DNA from: Spiroplasma sp.
GTDB lineage: Bacteria > Bacillota_I > Bacilli_A > Mycoplasmatales > VBWQ01
Length of the DNA: 64,000 nt
Assembly: GCA_031119525.1 (NCBI GenBank)
Contig: JAVHXO010000001.1
Coordinates: forward strand, 124,001-188,000
Direction: 5' to 3'
The position numbers and the translations under genes are program-made. Of this stretch, positions 1 through 7,452 are shown one piece after another. Position 1 is the stretch's first letter, and every line of letters starts with the position of its first letter. The notes beneath the pieces were generated by a model. It was not told where the DNA came from. It did no database searches and saw only the letters and a list, made by a program, of their open reading frames with translations.

Positions 1-828
1 ATCAGCAACTAATAATATTGCTTCCAATAATTCATTAATTCCTTGATGTTTTAAAGCACTACCATAAACAAAGATCGTATCTCCACCTCATTCTTCACTA
101 GTTAAACCAAAATTTGATAATTCAGAAAGGACTTTTTCTTTATTAATTCCCACTTTATCAATTTTGTTAACAAAAACAATGATTTCAACATTCGCTGCTT
201 TAGCATGATCAATTGCTTCTTTGGTTTGAGGCATAACACCATCATCAGCAGCAACAACTAAAATAACAATATCAGTAATTCTTGAACCTCTTGCTCGCAT
301 CTCAGTAAATGCCTCATGCCCTGGGGTATCAATGAAGGTAATTAATTTTCCTTCATTAGTTGTAATTTGATACGCACCAATATGTTGGGTAATCCCACCA
401 TGTTCTTGGTTGGTAATTTTTGAATTACGAATTGTATCTAATAATGTTGTTTTACCATGATCAACATGACCCATGATTGTAACTACTGGTGGTCTTGATA
501 CTAAATTTTCTGGTTTATCATCAAATTCAATTGTTTCTAAAATATTTTCATAGGTAACACTTTTAGTTTTTTTGAAATCAAAACCAAACTCTAAACAAAC
601 TTCAGCCATTAATTCTTCATTTAATAATTGATTTTGATTATACATCTTACCTTGCTTCATAAAATATTTAATAATATCAACAATCGAAACATGCAAAGCA
701 TTTGCTAATTGTGCAATAGTTAATGGTTCTTGGAAGATAAAAATTCCTTTTTCATCAACATGCGCTGTTTGCTGTTTTAGTTGTTGACTAATATTTTTTA
801 CTTGTTTTGTATTTTGTTTTTTAGCCAT
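1..828 (-). CDS. infB: Translation initiation factor IF-2, N-terminal part (cut by window edge)
   Basis: IF-2 is the GTPase that delivers initiator fMet-tRNA to the 30S subunit and promotes subunit joining. The visible 276 codons hold the short N-terminal IF2_N-like segment and most of the G domain: the P-loop region with GHVDHGKTT, the switch [10 protein letters not shown], and the NKID guanine-specificity motif. The ATG is chosen because AAGGTGG sits just upstream; an in-frame upstream ATG has no such site. The N-terminal region is short, as usual in mollicutes. UGA (85-87) is read as Trp. It lies 43 bp behind ylxR in the nusA operon. The C-terminal domains lie outside the window. Confidence 0.97.
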
Positions 829-871
829 AACTACCACCTTCAGTCCTTTAGGCCATTTGACCTTGTATTTT

Positions 872-1162
872 TTAATCTCAATAATTTTCAATTGTTGAAA
901 TTATTGTTTGATAAATTTCATCAGTAAGCTTTGTTGCTAAAGCTTTTTCCAAACTTTTATTAACTTTAGCTTTGTCAATTAATGCAACGTTTGGTTGAAT
1001 ATAAGCACCATGACCATTAGCTCGCCCGCTAAGATCAACAAATACTTGTCCTTCTTTATTTTTAACAATTCTAATTAATTCACGTTTTGGTAAAATTTGA
1101 TTACTAATAACACACTTACGCATAGGAATTTTTTTTCGAAATTTTAACGGAATTTGACTCAT
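872..1162 (-). CDS. ylxR: YlxR-family RNA-binding protein (RnpM)
   Basis: This is a 96-residue basic protein of the YlxR/DUF448 family. The hallmark is the N-terminal PMRKC segment followed by the [10 protein letters not shown] loop, the family's predicted RNA-binding surface. In Bacillus subtilis the homologue binds RNase P RNA and modulates its activity; that role is carried over from the family. It sits between nusA and infB as in most Firmicutes. The ylxQ (L7Ae-like) gene often found here is absent. The ATG directly follows the nusA stop. The end requires reading UGA at 878-880 as Trp; the protein then ends Trp-Asp before TAA. Confidence 0.9.
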
Positions 1163-1164
1163 AA

Positions 1165-2349
1165 TTATTTTCTAAATTGTCTTTGACGAAAAACATTTTT
1201 ATTTCTTAAATCAGTAATAAACTGATCATAATCGTCTAATTGTAAATTCCCATTTCAATCAAATTTAATATTATCTTGTTGTGCTTGTTCTAAAGAAATA
1301 ATATTAATTTTTCAATGTGTTAAACGAGCAACAAGTTTTGCTGCCATCCCATTTTTACCAATAGCTAATGAAAACTGTTCTGTTGGAACAATCACATCAG
1401 CTTGTTGTTCTTGTTCATTAATAGTAATTGAAATAACTTTTGCTGGTGCCAAAGCATTAATAATAAAACTTTTAATATCTTGATCATAAAGAATGATATC
1501 AATTTTTTCACCATTTAATTCTTTCGAAATTGTTTGAATTCTTGAACCTTTTGGTCCAATGCAAGCACCAACCGCATCAATCGTATCATCATTACTAATG
1601 ATTGCCACCTTAGCACGAACTCCTGGAATTCGAGCTACTTCTTTAATTTCAATCACATTTTTTCCTTCAGGATTTAATTGATTAAATTCTGGTACTTCCA
1701 ATTCTAATAAACAACTTAAAAAGTCAGGATGAGTTCTTGATGCAAGAATTTGCCCATAATTTTTATTTTTAATAATATCTTCAAGATAAAACTTAATATG
1801 ATTGTTTGGTTCATTAATAGTAAAAATTTCACCTGGAATTTGATTTTTCTTTGGTAAATAAGCATATGCTCGACCAATTTTAATTAAACAATACTTATCT
1901 TCAACAGTTTCAACTTTACCAATTAAAATTGTTCCTTGTTTATCAATAAATTCATCATAAATTGAATTTTTTTCTGCTTCTCTAATTGATTGTTTAAAAA
2001 TTTGAATTGCTTGAAAAATGGCTAAACGAGAAAATTTATCAGTTGGAATTTCTTCATCATATAAATCGCCAATTGTTAAATCAGGATTTTTTGTTTTAAT
2101 TTGACTTAAAGCAATTTCTAAATCTTCATCTGTAACTTTTGCAACCACTGTTAAAGTTTTAAACATTTTAATTTTCCCTTGATCTTGATCAATTTCAACT
2201 TTAATATTTTCTAATACTTTTTGTGTTTGTTTTTCATAAGCTTTTAAAAGGCCTTCTTTTAATGCTTGGTAGATCACTTGTGGTTCAATTTGCTTTTCTT
2301 TAGCAATGTTCTCAATTTCTTCAAGAATTATTTTATTTTTATCACTCAT
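1165..2349 (-). CDS. nusA: Transcription termination/antitermination factor NusA
   Basis: NusA binds RNA polymerase and nascent RNA and controls pausing, termination and antitermination. The 394-residue product shows the N-terminal polymerase-binding domain (about 1-125), an S1 domain (about 130-200) and tandem KH domains, with IPGVRAKVAI and GPKGSRIQTI in KH1 and AIGKNGMAAKLVA in KH2. There is no C-terminal acidic repeat, as in other Gram-positive relatives. About 49 codons follow an in-frame UGA (Trp) at 1312-1314. The start is preceded by AAGGAGGG. It is the first gene of the operon: no rimP precedes it, and a promoter and hairpin lie in the upstream leader. Confidence 0.96.
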
Positions 2350-2412
2350 GTTTGCCCTCCTTGTGTGTTTTATTTATTTTTAAATAACAATAATTTTAAA
2401 AAATAAATAAGA

Positions 2413-2432
2413 AAGACAGCATCCGCTGTCTT
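2413..2432 (-). terminator. Leader hairpin upstream of nusA (possible attenuator)
   Basis: An 8-bp perfect stem (AAGACAGC / GCTGTCTT) with a 4-nt loop is followed, on the minus strand, by a T-rich stretch with scattered interruptions. It lies between a candidate promoter and the nusA start, so it would be in the nusA mRNA leader. It could attenuate the operon, or be the old terminator of the gene at 7453-8340 before the mobile element split them. The choice between these is inference. Confidence 0.6.
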
Positions 2433-2456
2433 CGACATAAAATTCATTCTGCTTTA

Positions 2457-2485
2457 ATTATATAAAATAATACTATAAAAAGCAA
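2457..2485 (-). promoter_or_regulatory. Candidate promoter of the nusA operon
   Basis: On the minus strand TTGCTT (2480-2485) and a perfect TATAAT (2457-2462) are 17 bp apart. Transcription would start near 2450, upstream of the leader hairpin. The mobile element's flanking repeat starts only 8 bp upstream of the -35 box, so the insertion left this promoter intact. Confidence 0.6.
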
Positions 2486-2492
2486 CTGATTT

Positions 2493-2500
2493 TATTAAGA
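2493..2500. repeat. Target-site duplication, left copy
   Basis: The octamer TATTAAGA here is repeated exactly and in the same orientation at 7422-7429. Both copies directly abut the inverted repeats. This is the footprint expected of a transposition event that duplicated 8 bp of target. Confidence 0.7.
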
Positions 2501-2525
2501 GTGTGTAAGAAATTATTTTGGGAAA
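2501..2525 (+). repeat. Left terminal inverted repeat of the mobile element
   Basis: This 25-bp sequence matches the reverse complement of 7397-7421 at 21 of 25 positions. The inner 18 nt are AGAAAT-T-ATTTTGGGAAA, with one mismatch to the right end. It abuts the 8-bp direct repeat. Confidence 0.7.
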
Positions 2526-2697
2526 GTAACTAAGGTTTAATTACTAAAGGTAAAATTAAACTTTAGTTAGAACAGATTTTAAATTCTTTTTCATTTTACC
2601 ATCAAAAAAATATAAAACCAAGTAAAATACTAATTTTGAATACACATTAAAATAACTACATTTGTAGTTTAGATTTAAAATTTAATTAAAAGTAAGA

Positions 2698-4023
2698 TTA
2701 CTTATCATTAAAATTAAGCATATATCTTATTCAGTAACCACGATCTTTAAAACTAGCTAGTGGTATTTCAGCATTAAGCAAATAATGCTGCTTGATTTTA
2801 TTTCAAAAAGAACGTCGATAAAAATGTTTTAGACTTAAATTATCGTAGATAACTTCTTGCTTAAGCAAATCTAAAATATTAAGGCCATTAATTTTAGCTA
2901 GTCGCAAATTCATCATATTTTTAAATGTTTTTAATCCTAGAGCTTTATTGTTAAAACCAAATAAAGATTTAATGATTGAAATATTGCTTTCGGCAAATGT
3001 GCCAATATTAAGGTTATGTGCCTGGTTAGTAATGCCTAATCGATTATTTTTTAATGTAGAGAAAGATATTTTTTGTAAATAAGTTGGTTGATCTAATTCT
3101 TGATATTTTTGCTTTAGTTTTTGAAAAAATATTGTATAGTTACCTTGTGCTAATGAATTAATAATATCTTTCGTGTTAGATTTTAAAATTCTTAAATCTC
3201 GAATTAAATGAAATTTATCAGCAATATAAATTGAACCAGGTAGATATTCAGTTAAAGTTCTAATTCATTTAGCACCATCACCGCCAATTACTTTAGTTAC
3301 ATTATCAACATTAGTATAAAAATTATTAGCAAACCTTAACATATCATTAGCAAAATTATAAGTGTCTAATGATTGTTTGCCAGGTGCTAAGACAACATAA
3401 ACTTTTTTATTTAGTAAAAAATTACGTTTCTTTAGTGTAACTAATCCAGTATAAAAAACGGCCATTCGTACTCGAAATTTCTTAATTTTTTTATTAACTC
3501 GAAGCGAGCAAAATGTTTCATCGACGTTAATATACAAACATCGATCTAAATTGATTTTTTTCACATCATATAAACCAGGGCTAGCTCATAAATTAAGGTC
3601 ATAACTATTAATAACATTACTAATTGATTTATTTGATATTGCAGCTGTATTAAAGTGATCGTTAATTACTCGATGCGTTAAACCATCACTAACTTTTTTA
3701 AGAATTTCAAACTTTAACGTTTCATGGATTCGTTGTCATTTAAGGACATCGAACTCTTTATCAACTAAGAAAACGTATTGTCATTTATTAAGCTCATTAT
3801 CTCAATATTTATACAATCGACGTTGATAACGAATACGACCATACTTAGTAATTATTGTTCGTTGTAAGATTGAGTGGGGGATGTAACCTTTGTTTTTCCG
3901 TCATTCAGACCTAAAGATTTCATTGTCTTTAGCTTGAATTTCAGTCTTAAAAAAATTTATTTGTTGCTGTAGCAATTGTTGGTCTAAACTTTCATCCCAA
4001 AAGCTCTTAAAATTAACATTCAT
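2698..4023 (-). CDS. UPF0236 / Mbov_0401-like (ISLre2-type) transposase
   Basis: The 441-residue protein resembles the UPF0236 family, known in mollicutes as Mbov_0401-like ICE or ISLre2-family transposases. Recognisable parts are the basic region RTIITKYGRIRYQRRLYK near residue 60-80, a YINVDETFCSLR segment near 165 (a likely first catalytic Asp), and a second acidic segment (VIGGDGAKW) about 90 residues later. Several Trp codons are UGA (for example 3265-3267), so it reads through only in code 4. It appears intact. It is divergent from the exported-protein/TIR pair and lies just inside the left inverted repeat, as expected for the enzyme that moves the unit. Family assignment is from recall. 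Confidence 0.8.
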
Positions 4024-4104
4024 ATCTTAAACCCCTGTTGAAAAATTTAATTTAATTAACTAAAATTATAATTAATAAAAGTAAGAAATTAAAGGGAGTT
4101 TCAG

Positions 4105-4500
4105 ATGAAAAAAATACTAGCTTCTTTGGGTGCAACGTTTTTGGTAACAACAACAAGCTTGGTTGTTATAAGTAAAAGTGATGGTAATCCGTATTTGGAG
4201 ATTACATATGATGATATGCGAGATACAAATGGCATACCTGGTAATAAAGATAAACTCGATACATTAGCTTTCTTTTTTATTTATGAATTGCCAGACAATG
4301 AAAAACCTCAAGTAAGTATTGATAGATTTCATTGGTCTTGAAATTGAGAATTAGTAAAAAGTAATACTAAAGCAATAGGCAAAAATTCTGCATGATTTTC
4401 AAGTGAATACAAAAGAGAACATTGAAAGATAGTAATTCAAAAAACTAAAGATAAAGGCATTTTCGTAAGTGAATACCAGAAATCATATGATGAAATTTAA
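4105..4500 (+). CDS. Small exported protein, first gene of the TIR cassette
   Basis: I do not recognise this family. The 131 residues start with a signal-peptide-like segment (MKKILASLGATFLVTTTSLV) with no lipobox cysteine, so it is probably secreted or membrane-anchored by the uncleaved helix. The rest is polar and rich in Trp and Lys; four of the Trp codons are UGA (4339-4341, 4345-4347, 4390-4392, 4423-4425). AAAGGGAG precedes the ATG. Its stop is 13 bp before the TIR gene start, so the two are probably co-transcribed and functionally linked. It could be a surface sensor, a decoy or an exported effector; nothing in the sequence decides this. Confidence 0.75.
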
Positions 4501-4513
4501 AAAGGAGAAAAAA

Positions 4514-5377
4514 ATGAAAAATAACACAGTGTTTTTTAGTCATAATTCTAAAGATAAAGTAATAGTTGAACCTATAGCACTTAAATTAATGGAAATTTTT
4601 GGAAAAGATGTAATTTTTTATGACAGTTGATCAATTCAACCAGGTGAAAAAATTTTCAAAAAAATGGAAGAAGGACTAAACTCTTGCAAGTTTTTCTTTT
4701 TGTTTATTTCTAATAATAGTCTTGAAAGTCAAATGGTTGAACTAGAATTACATGCAGCTTTAAATAAATTAACTTCTAAAAATAAAGAAATAACAATTAT
4801 TACTATAAGACTTGAAAATATAAAAGAAATGCCTTTATTTTTACAAAATATAAAGTGAATAGATTTCTTTACATTAGGATTTGATGCAACAGTAAGAACC
4901 ATTTACGATATAATAATGGGAAATAATGTTTTTCATCCAAAATTTAAAACAATAAGAAATTTGAAAGCATATTTAAATATTATTGACGAAAATAATGCAG
5001 AAGTAACTGTTGAAGCTTCACATTTTTTAGAGCCTAATTCTGAGATAGGAATATGGTGAAGAAACGAAAAAAAATTAGAAGCAACTTTAATAGGTGAGGG
5101 ATTCCAAGAAACTGGTACTGTTAACGAGAGTCTCTTAAACAATAAAGTACCATTTAAAATTCTTACATTAAAAGGAAGATCAAATTTATACCCTAATAAT
5201 CCTATTAAAATAAAAGTTAAAACAGAATTTAACCTGCATGAAAATTCTATATTAATTTATCATAGAAAAAATAAAGGTTTATTAGAATTAATAGAAACGA
5301 CACTAACTAGTGACCCCAATAAAATCAATTATAAAAACGAAATAATAGCTAATACTAAATATCATATTGAATATTAA
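4514..5377 (+). CDS. TIR-domain protein, candidate NADase defence effector
   Basis: The 287-residue protein begins with a TIR-like domain (about 5-130): a first strand and loop reading VFFSHNSKDK, a hydrophobic strand FFFLFISNNS (60-69), and the SQMVELELHAA helix where Glu78 fits the catalytic Glu of NAD-cleaving TIRs. The usual Trp of the S-x-W-V-x-x-E-L pattern is Met here. Residues about 135-287 form an unrecognised beta-rich domain. AAAGGAG gives a strong start. It is the second gene of a two-gene unit inside the mobile element and ends in its own terminator. Bacterial TIR proteins often act in anti-phage defence (Thoeris and others), but no ThsA-like partner is present, so the function is inferred. 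Confidence 0.85.
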
Positions 5378-5380
5378 AAA

Positions 5381-5410
5381 AATAACCCTTTAATCTAGGG
5401 TTATTTTTTA
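5381..5410 (+). terminator. Terminator after the TIR gene (bidirectional)
   Basis: A 9-bp stem AATAACCCT / AGGGTTATT with a 7-nt loop is followed by TTTTT on the plus strand and preceded by an A run. It can end the TIR transcript and, on the minus strand, the plectroviral transcript whose last stop codon is embedded in it. Confidence 0.85.
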
Positions 5411-5767
5411 TACCAATCTAACTAACTTCATAAAAACAATTAATAAAAAGACATTGGTTACAGTGTTATATAAAGCAGGGCTAAACTTTCAAACAGCAAA
5501 AATCTGATCGAAAAATTCATACGTTGTTTTAAAAATATAAGCAATGCCATTAGCTAACTGATTACCTTGCTTAACTCCTGGAATATTGTTAACAATTCAA
5601 ATCACGGCATTTTTAATATGACAAACAATATTATATCAAGCACAACTTTCGTATCTAGCATCTCATCATTGATCGGCTGGAAATAAACCATCTTTAGTTA
5701 TTTCTTGCCAATTATAGATGCCAAAATTGCTAAACCAATGAAGCTTAATAATCCACCAACAATACAA
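5408..5767 (-). CDS. Plectrovirus-like small membrane protein (start uncertain)
   Basis: An open frame under code 4 gives up to 119 residues from a TTG at 5767. It contains the string PADQWWDARYESCAWYN and a hydrophobic C-terminal segment (NVFLLIVFMKLVRLV). This Trp-rich pattern recalls a small protein encoded after the coat-like genes of SpV1/SVTS2 plectroviruses, by memory only. No in-frame ATG exists before the last residues and no clear ribosome site fixes the start, so it may use a non-ATG start or be the tail of a truncated larger viral gene. It overlaps the preceding 32-codon gene, and several Trp codons are UGA. Confidence 0.5.
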
Positions 5768-5796
5768 ACTGAGATAATAATTCCTAAGACTTGCAT
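5698..5796 (-). CDS. 32-residue hydrophobic peptide, plectrovirus-like (candidate major coat protein)
   Basis: The peptide starts MQVLGIIISVCIVGG and ends ASIIGKK: one transmembrane helix with a short basic tail, the plan of filamentous-virus coat or assembly proteins. AAAGGACAAGAAAGA precedes the ATG. The start lies inside the end of the 57-residue gene upstream (13-nt overlap, different frame), a compact arrangement typical of plectroviruses. Assignment to a coat role is inference; it is equally consistent with another virion minor protein. Confidence 0.6.
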   Translation of the reverse strand: MQVLGIIISVCIVGGLLSFIGLAILASIIGKK

Positions 5797-5957
5797 TCTT
5801 TCTTGTCCTTTCTTTCTTTGTTTTTCTTGCGTCGATTGTAAATTTTTAAAACTAACAATGTGGTAATACCACCTAAACCTAAAACAACTAATAAAATTAA
5901 AATAACTAAACTTGGTAATGAATTTTGACACGTATTACAGGCTAATAAACTAACCAT
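5784..5957 (-). CDS. 57-residue single-pass membrane protein, plectrovirus-like
   Basis: The product begins MVSLLACNTCQNSLPS, continues with one transmembrane helix (VILILLVVLGLGGITTLLVL), and ends in a strongly basic tail (RRKKNKERKDKKECK). AAAGGAGG stands 7 nt before the ATG, one of the best ribosome sites in the region. A longer reading in another frame over the same bases lacks such a site. The order after the replication gene resembles the small membrane/virion protein genes of SpV1-like viruses. The exact role is unknown. Confidence 0.65.
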   Translation of the reverse strand: MVSLLACNTCQNSLPSLVILILLVVLGLGGITTLLVLKIYNRRKKNKERKDKKECKS

Positions 5958-6019
5958 CGACAACCTCCTTTATGTAAGGATGACCAACCCCGCTTTTGGG
6001 TAAGGAACTAAAGATAATG

Positions 6020-6826
6020 CTATAACCGCCAAATTTCACTATTGTCATACAAAACGTAATCACTTAACTTAAAATCATAAATTGAACCTAAAATTCTTGT
6101 CTTAAATTCTGAAAGACTATGTTTGAGAAACTTGATAAATTGGGCTTTGACAGCACGATCAATAATATTTTTGATACTAATAACCGATAGAAACTTTTGT
6201 ACTAAAGGATTTTTACAATTGTAAGAAAACTGGTAACTCTTAAGGTTGAGATCAAACTGATTTAAAGCTTTAACATTCGTTAAATTCTTACTAATATAAT
6301 TGGCTTGAATGAACTTACTACAATACTTAGCAACGTGTTCGTGGGTATTTTCTTTAACAATTAAATTTTTATTAAGACCATGTTTTCATTTACTTAAAAT
6401 AAAGCGATTGTTAAAATGATGATCCATTAGGATATGAAAGTGTACTGCTCCGCGACGTTGATACTCATAGGTATAAACATATTTCAATTCTTGGTTTTTA
6501 CTTTCAAATAACTCGTACTTTAAACTTTTAAAAAATTTAGCTAAATCACGTTTACACTTTTTGACATTTTTTTCATTGACGGCATAAGTAAGAGTAAGGA
6601 AACTTAGCTCTTTATTGTTACTGAAGTTATGGTAAACCTTGCGAATAAAATTACCTCGAGCACGAATATTGTTAGTTACAAGTTTACGATCATTGTTACC
6701 CAAGTTTTTAACACCAGTTTCATTACGTAAATTAGTTCTCACAACATCAGTTGGGATCGTTATTTCTTTAACGTAATCACCATAAAATATTGTTTTGACA
6801 TAAAATCCTTGTGTAGCTTCTAACAT
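6020..6826 (-). CDS. Plectrovirus replication initiator (HUH endonuclease, rolling circle)
   Basis: The 268-residue protein carries the three rolling-circle Rep motifs: SFLTLTY (75-81, motif 1), the metal-binding GAVHFHIL with His129 and His131 (motif 2), and HEHVAKYCSKF with a candidate nucleophile Tyr168 (motif 3). This matches the replication protein (ORF2) of SpV1-like spiroplasma viruses, which nicks the replicative form to start single-strand synthesis. It looks intact, reading through UGA at 6386-6388 as Trp. It is downstream of two GC-rich hairpins that could be its origin. Whether an active virus can still be made is doubtful because few virion genes are present. Confidence 0.85.
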
Positions 6827-6885
6827 ACATTAATAATCCCTTTCTTATTAACTCTGTTGCGAGTTGTGATACTTAATCAAGTAAT

Positions 6886-6932
6886 AGGGGCTTCGCCCCT
6901 AAAACCCCCACGCGGGATAAATCTCCGCGTGG
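6886..6932. other. Pair of GC-rich hairpins, candidate viral replication origin or terminator
   Basis: Two hairpins lie between viral genes: AGGGGC-TTC-GCCCCT (6886-6900) and CCACGCGG-(9 nt)-CCGCGTGG (6908-6932). They are the most GC-rich spots in the whole window. The second is followed by a T run on the plus strand. Placed just before the HUH Rep gene, they fit a nick site and stem-loop origin. They could also separate the transcripts of the two flanking viral genes. Confidence 0.55.
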
Positions 6933-6935
6933 TTT

Positions 6936-7220
6936 TTATTTTTTTGGTACAGTTTTATCGTGTTTTTTATCAAACGGACGAATATCAATAATTTTGCCTG
7001 AGAAGTTTAGATAAACTTCATAGAATGCTGCAAACTCAAAGTCAACTTTATTTAATAACTCACTATCAGTTTTTAAATATTTGTCTTGTTGTTCTCCTGT
7101 TGGCACACCAGTTTCTTTATCGTATTCTAAAAGCTTTAAAACCTTAAAAGCAATTTCATTACCGCTATTTTTATCCTTAATGACTTTGTCACTTAATTTA
7201 ATTAATTGAACTTTAAACAT
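6936..7220 (-). CDS. Plectrovirus-like small protein, possible ssDNA-binding protein
   Basis: The 94-residue soluble protein (MFKVQLIKLSDKVIKDK at the start) is mostly beta-strand-like with alternating charged residues and ends in a Lys-rich tail (HDKTVPKK). Size and position just before the replication gene fit the ssDNA-binding or replication accessory protein of plectroviruses, but I see no decisive motif. The start is the second ATG: GGAGGG lies 7 nt upstream of it and overlaps the first possible ATG at 7235, which has no site of its own. Confidence 0.6.
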   Translation of the reverse strand: MFKVQLIKLSDKVIKDKNSGNEIAFKVLKLLEYDKETGVPTGEQQDKYLKTDSELLNKVDFEFAAFYEVYLNFSGKIIDIRPFDKKHDKTVPKK

Positions 7221-7317
7221 CGTTCGACCCTCCATGTATTTTCTTTATCTGATTTTATTGGCACTCCTTAAAGACACTCCGCTCTGGCAACTCCACAGCC
7301 TTTCTTACTAAAGAACA

Positions 7318-7347
7318 AAAAAATTCAGATAATTAATATCTGAATTT
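7318..7347 (-). terminator. Terminator at the right end of the mobile element
   Basis: A perfect 10-bp stem AAATTCAGAT / ATCTGAATTT with a 7-nt loop is followed on the minus strand by a T run. It lies 50 bp inside the right inverted repeat and would stop transcription entering from the gene at 7453-8340, isolating the element's own genes. Confidence 0.75.
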
Positions 7348-7396
7348 AAAATCTGTATTCAATTATTGCCAGAAAGGATAACCACAACAATTATCT

Positions 7397-7421
7397 TTTC
7401 CCAAAATTATTTCTATCACCC
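7397..7421 (-). repeat. Right terminal inverted repeat of the mobile element
   Basis: The reverse complement reads GGGTGATAGAAATAATTTTG then GGAAA and pairs with 2501-2525 at 21 of 25 positions. It abuts the right copy of the 8-bp direct repeat. Confidence 0.7.
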
Positions 7422-7429
7422 TATTAAGA
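7422..7429. repeat. Target-site duplication, right copy
   Basis: TATTAAGA, identical in sequence and orientation to 2493-2500. It lies 23 bp past the stop codon of the neighbouring accessory gene, so the insertion did not interrupt coding sequence. Confidence 0.7.
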
Positions 7430-7452
7430 TTTAATTTTGATAAAAAAATGCT

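Larger units (their letters stand above)
2501..7421. mobile_element. Composite mobile element: UPF0236 transposase, TIR cassette and plectroviral genes
   Basis: A 4921-bp unit is bounded by 25-bp imperfect inverted repeats (21/25 identical; shared core AGAAAT-W-ATTTTGGGAAA) and flanked by a perfect 8-bp direct repeat. Inside, from left to right, are a UPF0236/ISLre2-type transposase, a divergent two-gene cassette (exported protein plus TIR protein), and a minus-strand block of plectrovirus-like genes including an HUH replication protein. The insertion separates nusA from the accessory gene at 7453-8340 without breaking either. It may be an integrated plectrovirus that uses this transposase, or a transposon that captured viral and cargo genes. 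Confidence 0.75.

Noticed and set aside
2650-2700. Transposase gene as a pseudogene because of several stops
   Set aside because: All apparent stops are UGA; under code 4 the 441-codon frame is continuous to a TAA at 2698-2700.
4514-5377. Standard Thoeris system (ThsA/ThsB)
   Set aside because: No SIR2- or SLOG-type ThsA is present near the TIR gene; the only adjacent same-strand gene is a small exported protein.
5698-5931. A single 77-residue reading frame with a hydrophobic C-terminus
   Set aside because: Its first 45 residues have no ribosome site and overlap, in another frame, a 57-residue gene with AAAGGAGG. The real product is probably the last 32 residues, which have their own start.
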